Positions 17,609 to 24,816 of a stretch of DNA of 64,000 nucleotides are shown here, in pieces. Origin of the DNA: Streptomyces asoensis (GTDB lineage: Bacteria; Actinomycetota; Actinomycetes; Streptomycetales; Streptomycetaceae); assembly GCF_016860545.1 (NCBI RefSeq), contig NZ_BNEB01000006.1, positions 124,001 to 188,000 on the forward strand, given 5' to 3'. Under the pieces are notes generated by a model. It was given only the letters and a program-made list of their open reading frames with translations, did no database searches and had not been told where the DNA came from. A program made the position numbers and the translations under genes. Every line of letters begins with the position of its first letter. The first letter of the stretch is position 1.

Positions 17609-17989
17609 ATGTCGAAACAAGCTGGCCTGCCGGTGCTCGGACAGGACGACGCCGCGTGCTGCGCGCCGATGGTCCGCGAGCCGCTCGGCGAGGACGCCGC
17701 GGCCGAGCTGTCGCGGATGTTCAAGGCCCTGTCGGACCCGATCCGGCTGCGCCTGCTGTCCCTGATCGCCTCCCACGAGGGCGGTGAGGCCTGCGTGTGC
17801 GACCTCACCGGCCCCTTCGACGTCTCCCAGCCGACGATCTCCCACCACCTGAAGGTGCTGCGCGAGGCCGGGCTGGTCGGCTCCGAGCGGCGCGGGACCT
17901 GGGTGTACTACTGGGTGCTCCCCGAGGCGCTGGTGAAGCTGTCCGCCCTGCTGGAGATCCCCGCGATGTCCGCGAGGACGCCCGCGTGA
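17609..17989 (+). CDS. arsR: ArsR family arsenical-responsive repressor
   Basis: A 126-residue winged-helix repressor. ALSDPIRLRLLSLI starts the fold. CVCDL is the classic ArsR thiol pair at the start of the recognition region, and PFDVSQPTISHHLKVLREAGL is the DNA-binding helix. An extra CC near residue 17 resembles ArsR variants in which N-terminal cysteines join the arsenite site. It should repress both arsI and its own operon through the two TCGACA-N2-TGTC operators and release DNA on As(III) binding. The next gene's GTG overlaps its stop. Confidence 0.95.
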   Translation: MSKQAGLPVLGQDDAACCAPMVREPLGEDAAAELSRMFKALSDPIRLRLLSLIASHEGGEACVCDLTGPFDVSQPTISHHLKVLREAGLVGSERRGTWVYYWVLPEALVKLSALLEIPAMSARTPA

Positions 17990-18780
17990 GCGCGTCCGCG
18001 CCGCTGCTGCGCCGGGCGGCGGTCGAAGGGCTGGGGACGGCCGCGCTGGTCACGATGGTGGTCGGCTCCGGGATCCAGGCCTCCGAACTCACCCGCGACG
18101 CCGGCACGCAGCTGCTGGCCAACTCCCTGGCCACCGTCTTCGGCCTCGGCGTGCTCATCGCCCTGCTCGGCCCGGTTTCCGGGGCTCACTTCAATCCTGC
18201 GGTCACCCTGGCGGCCTGGTTCACCGGCCGCCGCACCGGCGACGGCCCCGGCCTGCGCGACGTCGCCGCGTACCTGCCCGCCCAGGTCGCCGGGGCGATC
18301 GGCGGCGCGGTGCTGGCCGACGCCATGTTCGGCAAGCCGCCGGCCGCCTTCTCCACCCACGACCGGTGGGCCGGGCACCTGTGGCTGGCGGAAGCCGTGG
18401 CCACCGCCGGACTGGTCTGGCTCGTCCTCGGCCTGGCCCGCGCCGGCCGCGCGCACCTCGCGCCGCTGCTGGTCGCCTCCTACATCGGCGCGGCGTACTG
18501 GTTCACCTCCTCCACCTCCTTCGCCAACCCGGCCGTCACGATCGGCCGGGCGTTCACCGACACCTTCGCCGGCATCGCCCCCGCCTCCGTGCCGCCCTTC
18601 CTCGCCGCCCAGCTGGCCGGCGCCGCTGCCGGTCTCTGCCTGGTCGGCGTCTGCTTCGGCCGCCCGGCCGCCGCAGACGCCGCAGACGCCGCAGACGCCG
18701 ACCAGGCTGTCGTCCCCCACGGCGGGCAGCAGCCCGCCGCTCCCGCCCGTTCCGCCGAAGAAAGCGCCCTGACCCGATGA
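17986..18780 (+). CDS. MIP/aquaporin channel of the arsenic operon
   Basis: A 264-residue channel with two NPA boxes (GAHFNPAVT and FANPAVTIGRAF) and six predicted membrane segments. In ars operons an aquaglyceroporin (AqpS type) replaces a pump: arsenate is reduced inside and arsenite leaves down its gradient. It starts at the GTG whose TGA belongs to arsR (GTGA overlap) and ends ATGA with arsC, so expression is coupled. The C-terminus has a 9-base tandem repeat (about 18668-18697) encoding Ala-Ala-Asp units, a likely recent expansion in an unstructured tail. Confidence 0.9.
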   Translation: MSASAPLLRRAAVEGLGTAALVTMVVGSGIQASELTRDAGTQLLANSLATVFGLGVLIALLGPVSGAHFNPAVTLAAWFTGRRTGDGPGLRDVAAYLPAQVAGAIGGAVLADAMFGKPPAAFSTHDRWAGHLWLAEAVATAGLVWLVLGLARAGRAHLAPLLVASYIGAAYWFTSSTSFANPAVTIGRAFTDTFAGIAPASVPPFLAAQLAGAAAGLCLVGVCFGRPAAADAADAADADQAVVPHGGQQPAAPARSAEESALTR

Positions 18781-19214
18781 GTTCCCCCTCCGCCGCGTCC
18801 GCCCCCTCCGCTGCGTCCGTGCTGTTCGTCTGCGTGCACAACGCCGGCCGGTCCCAGATGGCCGCCGCCTTCCTCACCCGCCTCGGCGGTACCCGCGTCC
18901 AGGTCCGCTCCGCCGGATCCGCCCCCGCCGACACGGTGAACCCGGCCGTCGTGGAGGCCCTGGCCGAGGTCGGCATCGACATCTCCGCCGAGACCCCCAA
19001 GGTCCTCACCACCGAGGCCGTGCAGGACTCCGACGTCGTGATCACCATGGGCTGCGGCGACGCCTGCCCGTACTTCCCCGGCAAGCGCTACCTGGACTGG
19101 CAGCTGAAGGATCCGGCCGGGCAGGGCGTCGCCGCGGTGCGGCCGATCCGCGACGAGATCGAGCGGCGCATCCGCGGCCTGCTCGCCGAACTCGGGATCG
19201 AGCCCGCGGCATGA
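18777..19214 (+). CDS. arsC: Arsenate reductase (low-molecular-weight phosphatase type)
   Basis: A 145-residue ArsC. The P-loop CVHNAGRSQMAA supplies the nucleophilic Cys and Arg. GCGDACPYFPGKRYLDW and the DPAGQGVAAVRPIRDEI block match actinobacterial ArsC proteins, several of which use mycothiol or thioredoxin. It reduces arsenate to arsenite, which then leaves through the neighbouring channel. ATGA overlaps on both sides show tight operon coupling. Confidence 0.93.
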   Translation: MSSPSAASAPSAASVLFVCVHNAGRSQMAAAFLTRLGGTRVQVRSAGSAPADTVNPAVVEALAEVGIDISAETPKVLTTEAVQDSDVVITMGCGDACPYFPGKRYLDWQLKDPAGQGVAAVRPIRDEIERRIRGLLAELGIEPAA

Positions 19215-19717
19215 CGGCAACCGGCACCGGCGTACGCATCGCGCCCCTGCGCGCGGAGCACGCCGAGCAGGTCCTGGCGATCTACCGGCTGGGCATCGAC
19301 GAGGGCAACGCCACCTTCGAGACCACCGCCCCCACCTGGGAGGCGTTCGACGCCGCCAAGCTGCCCGACCACCGCCTGGTCGCGCTCGACGGCGGCCGGG
19401 TGCTGGGATGGGCCGCTGTGGTGCCGGTCTCCGACCGGTGCGCGTACGCCGGCGTCGTCGAGCACTCCGTCTACGTCCACCCCGACGCACGCGGCCGCGG
19501 CATCGGCCTGACCCTGCTGAGCGCGCTGCTCGACTCCACCGACGCAGCCGGCATCTGGACGGTGCAGTCCGGCATCTTCCCCGAGAACACCGCCAGCCTC
19601 GCCCTGCACCGGCGCGCCGGGTTCCGCGTCATCGGCACCCGCGAACGCATCGGCCGCCACCACGGCACCTGGCGCGACGTCGTCCTCGTCGAACGCCGCA
19701 GCCCCGGCGTGAACTGA
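19211..19717 (+). CDS. arsN1: GNAT N-acetyltransferase, ArsN1 type
   Basis: A 168-residue GNAT enzyme. The acetyl-CoA loop is in HPDARGRGIGLTLL. The GIFPENTASLALHRRAGF segment is characteristic of phosphinothricin/arsinothricin N-acetyltransferases. Those found in ars operons (ArsN1) inactivate the organoarsenical antibiotic arsinothricin. Here it is the fourth gene of an arsenic operon, coupled to arsC by ATGA. That placement favours arsinothricin over phosphinothricin as the relevant substrate, though both may be accepted. A generic GNAT function cannot be excluded. Confidence 0.8.
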   Translation: MTATGTGVRIAPLRAEHAEQVLAIYRLGIDEGNATFETTAPTWEAFDAAKLPDHRLVALDGGRVLGWAAVVPVSDRCAYAGVVEHSVYVHPDARGRGIGLTLLSALLDSTDAAGIWTVQSGIFPENTASLALHRRAGFRVIGTRERIGRHHGTWRDVVLVERRSPGVN

Positions 19718-19843
19718 GAGCGGCGGCCGCCACGGACGATGCCGAAGCGTCTGCCGCCCTGCCAGGCACCCGGGAACCGGCCGCCACCGAGGATCTGACG
19801 CGCCATCAGGCGTACTTCGACGGTGTCCCCCTGACTGACGTTG

Positions 19844-20137
19844 TCATTCCACGGCCGACAGCACCTGCCGTTCGTGGTCGACACGATAGGACTTGCCTCG
19901 TTCCAGCTGGTGATCGGGAACATTGAGCACGGCGAGGTCAGCCGCTCCCTGTTCCCTCAGCCGAGGGGAGACGTAGCTCAGAGCCGCTTGCTCCATCTGT
20001 TCGCGGCTGGGGGCTTCCGCTCCGGGGAGGTTGACCACTCGGTGGACGTGATGGATCGTCCCACTGCCTCGGTCGTAGACGACGAACACATACTGCGATG
20101 CGGGCTCTGTGGAGCCGTCGGTTCCTTGCGGCAGCAT
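19844..20137 (-). CDS. Hypothetical protein, second of a coupled pair
   Basis: A 97-residue protein with QYVFVVYDRGSGTIHHVHRVVNLPG, which looks like a small beta-rich domain, followed by a helical SREQMEQAALSYVSPRLREQG. I do not recognise it. It begins 2 bases after the stop of the preceding minus-strand gene, so the two are co-translated. Both have visibly lower G+C and more A/T-ending codons than their neighbours, which hints at recent acquisition. Confidence 0.65.
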   Translation of the reverse strand: MLPQGTDGSTEPASQYVFVVYDRGSGTIHHVHRVVNLPGAEAPSREQMEQAALSYVSPRLREQGAADLAVLNVPDHQLERGKSYRVDHERQVLSAVE

Positions 20138-20139
20138 GA

Positions 20140-20463
20140 TCAGCTCCAGCGTAGGATGTTGCAGACGACGGTGCCTTCTTGGTGTGAGCCGAGCGCGAGC
20201 GCGAAGGTGACACTGGTCAGGCTCTGATCGAATACGGTGTTCGGCCAGTTGTAGAAGTTGTCGCCGAAATCCGTCACGTTCTCCGGCCCTGCGGGATTGG
20301 GGCGGGTCCGAAAGCCTCGGATGCCTGAATTGCAGAGGCCTTCACCATCGGCCTGCCCCAGGCTGGCCTGTCCCACGGCTTTCTGGGCGCCGATGTTCAT
20401 TTCCAGCGTGCCGCCCCCGGTGCTGGACCAGAGGATATTCCAGTTCATATCAGCGATCGGCAT
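20140..20463 (-). CDS. Hypothetical protein, first of a coupled pair
   Basis: A 107-residue protein starting MPIADMNWNILWSSTGGG. It has Trp/Asn/Gly-rich beta-type sequence and two cysteines (GLCNSG, VVCNILRW). GAAGAGGG lies a few bases before the ATG at 20463; the longer in-frame start lacks it. No signal peptide or membrane segment. The fold could be a small lectin- or toxin-like beta structure but no family is recognised. It is coupled to the 97-residue partner, and a two-gene unit of small proteins could be a toxin-immunity or effector pair; this is conjecture. Confidence 0.65.
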   Translation of the reverse strand: MPIADMNWNILWSSTGGGTLEMNIGAQKAVGQASLGQADGEGLCNSGIRGFRTRPNPAGPENVTDFGDNFYNWPNTVFDQSLTSVTFALALGSHQEGTVVCNILRWS

Positions 20464-20682
20464 GGGTGCCCTCTTCTCGCTGGAGTTCAGTGCCGGGGTG
20501 GCAACCTGCACGGCGGCTGCCTGCGCGCAACGATCAAACGATCTTCCTGCGCTTTGGAATCCTCTTTTCATCATCATCCTTGGCCCAAGGGCTCGCAACT
20601 TTCGGTAGGCACCAGGCCAGGATGACGAGTTGAGGATTTCAGCGGCTTCGATGAAACGTGGCCGCCGGCATCCGGCGGCTGC

Positions 20683-21352
20683 TCAGCCGGGCGGGACGGC
20701 CGGGTCGACGATCCGGTATCCCACGCCGGGTGTGGTGGCGATGACCGGGGTGTCGCCGAGCTTGCGGCGCAGGCGGCTGACGGTCACCGTGACGGTGTTG
20801 GTGAACGGGTCGGCGTGCTCGTCCCAGACCTGTTCGAGGAGGTCCTCCGCGCTGAGGAAGGCCGGGCTCGCCTCCAGGAGGGCTTCGAGCACCGCGAACT
20901 CCTTGACCGACAGGTCGAGTCGGCGGCCCTCACGCCCGGCGGTGCGGCGCACCGGGTCGAGGTCGATGCCCGCCGCGCTCAGGGTGCGGGACCGGACGGC
21001 GGGCCGGCGGCGAGCCAGGGCGCGGATGCGCAGGACGAGTTCGGGAAAGTGGAAGGGCTTGGCGAGGTAGTCGTCGGCGCCCAGGGTCAGACCGCTGACG
21101 CGGTCGCCGGGTGAGCCGGCGGCGGTCAGCATCAGGACCATCACGCGGCTCTCCCGCCCGGTGATCATCTGGCAGAGGGTGTCGCCGTGGATGCCGGGCA
21201 GGTCACGGTCGAGCACGACGACGTCGTACGCGTTGACGTCCAGCTTGGCCGCGGCGTCGAGCCCGTCATGGGCCACGTCCACGGCCATGCCCTGGTCCCT
21301 CGGCGACGACCTCGGCGAGGGAGCGGGCGTCCTCCACCACCAGGACCCTCAA
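20683..21352 (-). pseudogene. OmpR-type response regulator, frameshifted near the N-terminus
   Basis: The body encodes the phosphoacceptor region VVVLDRDLPGIHGD, the lysine LAKPF and a full C-terminal winged helix. The receiver's first strand is present upstream in another frame, from TTG 21352: RVLVVEDARSLAEVVAEG. It should continue into DQGMAVDVAHDG, which begins in a different frame near 21297. Aligning the two halves shows about 8 bases missing. The acidic pocket and the body are therefore not translated together. Translation from ATG 21288 would give a receiver lacking its first helix. It pairs with the truncated kinase upstream. Confidence 0.75.
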
Positions 21353-21916
21353 CGCGCCGCCCCCGCCCCGGCGCCGGGGCCCCCGCCGTCGCCCCGCCGC
21401 TCGTGCGGGGCAGGGTGACGGTGACGCGCAGGCCACCGCCCGGGCGGGCGCGCAGTTCCAGGGTGCCGTGGTGGGCCCGGGCGACGGCCGCGACGATGGA
21501 CAGGCCGAGCCCGCTGCCCCGGCCGGCGTTGGTCCGGTCGGCGCCGAGGCGGCGGAAGGGCCGCGCCAGGTCCGCCACCCGCCGCTGGTCGAGGACCGGC
21601 CCGCTGGACTCCACCACGAGGGACACCGCGTCCGCCGCGTCCCCCTCGGCCCCTACCGTGACACCGATCCAGCCTCCGGGATCGTTGTGCGCGATCGCGT
21701 TGTCGACCACGTTGTCGACCATACGGCGCAGCAGCGTCCGGCTGCCCCACACCCACGCGCGGTCGTCGATCCGGCTTTCACGCACCGTCAGGCCCTTGGC
21801 CGCGATGTCCGTGTCCCGTGCGGCCAGGGCGGTCCGCGCGAGCCGGCCGAGGGCCAGGCGCGCCGAGTCGGTGAACTCGCCGTGCCCGGCGCGCGCCAGG
21901 ACGAGGAAGCCTGCGC
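21349..21916 (-). pseudogene. Sensor histidine kinase, N-terminally truncated
   Basis: Only the C-terminal part of a HisKA/HATPase kinase remains. It starts around FLVLARAGHGEFTD and runs through the N-box VDNVVDNAIAHNDPGG and G-box GRGSGLGLSIVAAVARAH. The sensor domain, HAMP and phosphoacceptor histidine are gone. The left edge abuts the ABC-permease tail read on the other strand at about 21910-21920. The normal stop is also lost, because the frame runs on into the response regulator out of register. Dead as a kinase. Confidence 0.75.
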
Positions 21917-22243
21917 GCGGCCGCGGGCTCGGTCCTCTACCTCGTCCTCGTCGCCCTGCTCGCTCTCGGCGTGGCGACGGCGGTACGGGAGGCGGCAGGC
22001 GCCATCGGGCTCGTCCTCGGGCTGCTCTACCTCTTCCCGGTCGTCGCCCAGGTGGTCGGGGACCCGCAGTGGCAGCGTCATCTCCAGCAGATCTCGCCGA
22101 TGACCGCCGGACTCGCGGTCCAGGTCACCGTCCGTCCGCACGAGCTGCCCATCGGCCCCTGGGCCGGCCTGGGCGTGCTCGCCCTGTGGGCCGCGGCCGC
22201 GCTGTCGGCCGCCGGCCTGCTGCTGCACCGGCGCGACGCGTAA
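21917..22243 (+). pseudogene. ABC-transporter permease, C-terminal fragment
   Basis: The in-frame sequence from the junction reads as two to three membrane helices: GSVLYLVLVALLALGVATAVRE, then GLVLGLLYLFPVVAQVVGD, then the final WAGLGVLALWAAAALSAAGLLLHRRDA. The WQRHLQQISPMTAGLAVQ loop is typical of Streptomyces ABC-2-like permeases found next to two-component systems. The N-terminal half and any ATPase gene are missing. The 5' edge lies at the kinase fragment. Confidence 0.7.
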
Positions 22244-22306
22244 CCGGAACGGGCTGTGCGTGTATCTCGATGGTGTACACAGTCGGCCGGTCAGTGTTCA
22301 GATCTG

Positions 22307-22340
22307 ACAGACAGACCCGACCTACAGACAGACCCGACCT
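22307..22340. repeat. 17-bp tandem duplication
   Basis: Two perfect copies of ACAGACAGACCCGACCT lie head to tail in the gap between the permease fragment and the terminator of the secreted-protein gene. Confidence 0.8.
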
Positions 22341-22361
22341 GCCGGAGGCGGGTGTATGCGC

Positions 22362-22396
22362 GGCGCCCCGCCGCCGGAGTCCGGGGGCGGGGCGCC
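22362..22396 (-). terminator. Terminator of the secreted-protein gene
   Basis: A perfect 11-bp stem (GGCGCCCCGCC with GGCGGGGCGCC) and 13-base loop lie 22 bases downstream of the stop at 22418. Confidence 0.7.
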
Positions 22397-22417
22397 GGAG
22401 CGGCCGGGAGCGGGTTG

Positions 22418-22777
22418 TCAGTTGGCGCAGATGGCGTAGACGCTGATGCCGACGCTGCTGTAGGCGTTCTGCCGGCCGAGGGCGATCCAGCCGGTTGCGT
22501 CGGGGGTGGGGAAGCTGCCGACGAGGATCGCGTCGTTGCCCTGGGCTTCGGCTCCGCCGCCGATGACGTGCTTGCCGGACGGGCAGTAGGCGGTACGGCG
22601 CTGGAAGTTCGGGACGTTGGCGTTGGGGAGCGTGACGATCTGGTAGCCGTCGACGACGCGGGTGTGTGCGGGCTTGGTGGCGGGGGTGTGCACGGGGGTC
22701 GCCTGGGCGGCCCATCCGGCTCCGGCAGCGAGGGTGAGTGCCAGTGCGCCGGCGGTGAGGGCCGTCTTTGCTCGCAT
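22418..22777 (-). CDS. Small secreted protein
   Basis: A 119-residue protein. A Sec signal peptide (MRAKTALTAGALALTLAAGAGWA, cut near AQA) precedes a mature domain of about 90 residues. It contains YCPSGKHVIGGGAEAQGNDAI and SVGISVYAICAN, with two cysteines likely forming a disulfide. Proteins of this pattern recur in Streptomyces without an assigned function. AGGAGGAA lies directly upstream of ATG 22777, a strong ribosome site. A good terminator follows. Confidence 0.8.
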   Translation of the reverse strand: MRAKTALTAGALALTLAAGAGWAAQATPVHTPATKPAHTRVVDGYQIVTLPNANVPNFQRRTAYCPSGKHVIGGGAEAQGNDAILVGSFPTPDATGWIALGRQNAYSSVGISVYAICAN

Positions 22778-23316
22778 GCGTTTCCTCCTGGTCGTGCGGG
22801 GCGCGGCGCCCCGTCACGAGGCGTAACACTGCCGCGAACGGAGGTTGAGGGGCGGGCTGTTGAGGGTGAAACGCCCTGATCGTGGGAGGTGGATGCGCGA
22901 GGCACGGGAGAGGCGTGAAGGCAACCGGGATGACCGGTGGGTGCGCGGTCGCGCGTTCCCCGGGGGCGTTCGCTCCTGCGACCGCTCGCCGTCGCGTCCG
23001 GGGCGGGGCCGGCGCGTAGGTCATCGCGGCCGCCGTACGTCATCCGTTCGCGTAAGGGCCCGGCTGTCCCACCCCCCCTTCGGCCTGGTGCTCTCGGCGG
23101 CCGTCCCGAGGAGAGAACGCGCTCGGGGACCGGCCCGGACCGGAACCCTGCGCGGGCGGCGAAGTGACAGCGGCGGGGCGCGCGCTGGTGCCGGACGACA
23201 GGGCCTGGACGTCGTCCGCGCACAGGGCCGGCACCGTGCCGATCGAAGGACTCGCGGGTTCGGACGGCACGGGCGCCTGTGAGCGTGGCCGGCGCGGGAG
23301 CTTAGGGTCTCCGTCC
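22778..23316. other. Intergenic region, no supported gene
   Basis: These 539 bases lie between divergently transcribed genes and presumably carry both promoters. No frame has gene-like codon use with a ribosome site. A short C-run (about 23080) is the only notable feature. Confidence 0.5.
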
Positions 23317-24336
23317 ATGAACCGAACCACGCCGCCCCGCCCGGTGAACGTCGAGGCACTCTTTCCGAAACTGGGCGCGTTGCGTGGGACGACGACCCGG
23401 CTGCACCCGCGGCCGGGGCGTCCTGATTCTTCGGTCAGCTCGATCGGCGGGCCTTTGCTGTGGCCGGCCGACGAACCGTGGCCGCTCTGCACCGAGCCGC
23501 ACAAGCGCAGCAGCGGGTACCGCATCACGGACATCCGGCGCGAGCGTCAGGTGCTCGCGGATGCCTGGGCCCGTGACCGGCCCACCGACGAGGAACGAGT
23601 CCTTCTCGAAGAGCTCGGCCGCAGGCACCGCGAGCGGGAGATCGCTGACACCGATCCGATCCCGCTGATCGGCTTGGCCCAGCTGTACCGGCGAGACGTG
23701 CCCGGCCTTCCGCCCGGCCCGGACGGATGCGACCTGCTCCAGGTCCTCTGGTGTCCGTTCGAGGCACATGGCCCGAGCCGCTACGGCCTGGCCCTGCACG
23801 TGCGCTGGCGCCATTCCGGCCAGGTCGCCGTGCCGCTGGACACTCCGCCGCGGCCGGCACTGGTCGGTTTCAAGGGCTCGGTCGCCGAACCCTGCGTGCT
23901 GCACCCCGAGCAGGTCGTCACCTACCCCTACGCCGGCTCACTGCCGGCCAGGCTGTGGAGAAGAATCGATTCCTGGGAAGAGGCGCAGGCCCGTAAGGCG
24001 GAACGACGCGGCCTGGACGACGAGCCGCCCACCTACCACCACGACCTGTCGATTCCCCAGGGCTGCCGAGTGGGTGGCCTCCCCTCCTGGCACTCCACCG
24101 ACCCCCACCCGATGAACTGCGAAGCCTGTGCCGCACCGATGGTGCTGCTGCTGACCCTCGACAGCTGCGAGTGGAGCGGCGCCGACGGAAGCTGGATGCC
24201 CGACGAGGAACGGACCATCGCCGAGCGTCTACGGGAGCGCTGCCCCACGCAGCTCACGATCGGCCGAGACGGCCTGCTGAACGTCTTCGTCTGCCCCGCC
24301 GACCCCGGACACCCGCACCAGTGGTCCCTCCAATAG
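23317..24336 (+). CDS. DUF1963-like hypothetical protein
   Basis: A 339-residue cytoplasmic protein opening with an SIGGPLLWPADEPWPLC block like DUF1963/YwqG proteins. It has a FEAHGP segment and a C-terminal NCEACAAPM that could bind a metal with other cysteines. The end (NVFVCPADPGHPHQWSLQ) is typical of Streptomyces YwqG-like proteins. Function unknown. The ATG at 23317 begins the conserved part; the longer in-frame GTG start is weaker. A hairpin terminator follows 7 bases after the stop. Confidence 0.75.
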   Translation: MNRTTPPRPVNVEALFPKLGALRGTTTRLHPRPGRPDSSVSSIGGPLLWPADEPWPLCTEPHKRSSGYRITDIRRERQVLADAWARDRPTDEERVLLEELGRRHREREIADTDPIPLIGLAQLYRRDVPGLPPGPDGCDLLQVLWCPFEAHGPSRYGLALHVRWRHSGQVAVPLDTPPRPALVGFKGSVAEPCVLHPEQVVTYPYAGSLPARLWRRIDSWEEAQARKAERRGLDDEPPTYHHDLSIPQGCRVGGLPSWHSTDPHPMNCEACAAPMVLLLTLDSCEWSGADGSWMPDEERTIAERLRERCPTQLTIGRDGLLNVFVCPADPGHPHQWSLQ

Positions 24337-24342
24337 ACCGGG

Positions 24343-24366
24343 CAGAGCCGCCTCGGGCCGGCTCTG
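24343..24366 (+). terminator. Terminator after the DUF1963-like gene
   Basis: CAGAGCCG and CGGCTCTG form a perfect 8-bp stem with an 8-base loop, 7 bases after the stop codon. Confidence 0.6.
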
Positions 24367-24725
24367 GAGACCCCTCGGTGCGACCATCGCGCTGTTCGTG
24401 CTGGTCGCCCCCAGGGAGGCGCTGGTCTCCGCCGTGATCGTGGCCGGTCTGCTGTCGGCGGGCGCGTTGTCCCTCCTCGTCCTGCTGACGCCGGCCCGTG
24501 AAGCGCTGGAGACCGAGCCCGGCGAGACGTCACAGGCCCTGCGGCGTGACGCGAAGGGACCGCCTGCCTGCCGATGGAACCCGGGGGTGCACCGTCTGCT
24601 GCGGGATCCGGCTTCCCCATCTGCTCGCGGCAGCCGGTCACGTCTGACGGGTGATCGGGCCGCGCCGGGCAATCCCGTCCGATCCGTTGACGCCTCGACC
24701 GGAGGGCGCTCATCATCGGGCCACC

Positions 24726-24757
24726 CGATGTCATCGTTGACACAAGTCATCGATGAC
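24726..24757 (+). promoter_or_regulatory. Twin palindromic operator and -35 box of the fructanase gene
   Basis: CGATGTCATCG (24726-24736) and the perfect palindrome GTCATCGATGAC (24746-24757) flank TTGACA (24737-24742), a consensus -35 box. The -10 is not convincing. Two related CGATG/CATCG palindromes around a promoter suit a LacI- or GntR-family sugar repressor acting on a fructan-degradation gene. No such regulator gene is in the neighbourhood. Confidence 0.55.
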
Positions 24758-24816
24758 ACTCTCTGGCCGACGGTGCGGACAGCATCGCGGGCCAACGGCC
24801 GCAGCACAGGAGAGAC

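Larger units (their letters stand above)
24337..24816. other. Intergenic region upstream of the GH32 gene
   Basis: It holds a terminator (24343-24366), a short hydrophobic plus-strand frame (about 24380-24520, LVSAVIVAGLLSAGALSLLVLL) without a ribosome site that may be a membrane-protein remnant, and the operator/promoter of the fructanase gene (24726-24757). Confidence 0.5.

Noticed and set aside
18668..18697. 9-base tandem repeat as a possible binding-site array
   Set aside because: It lies in frame in the C-terminus of the aquaporin and simply repeats Ala-Ala-Asp codons.
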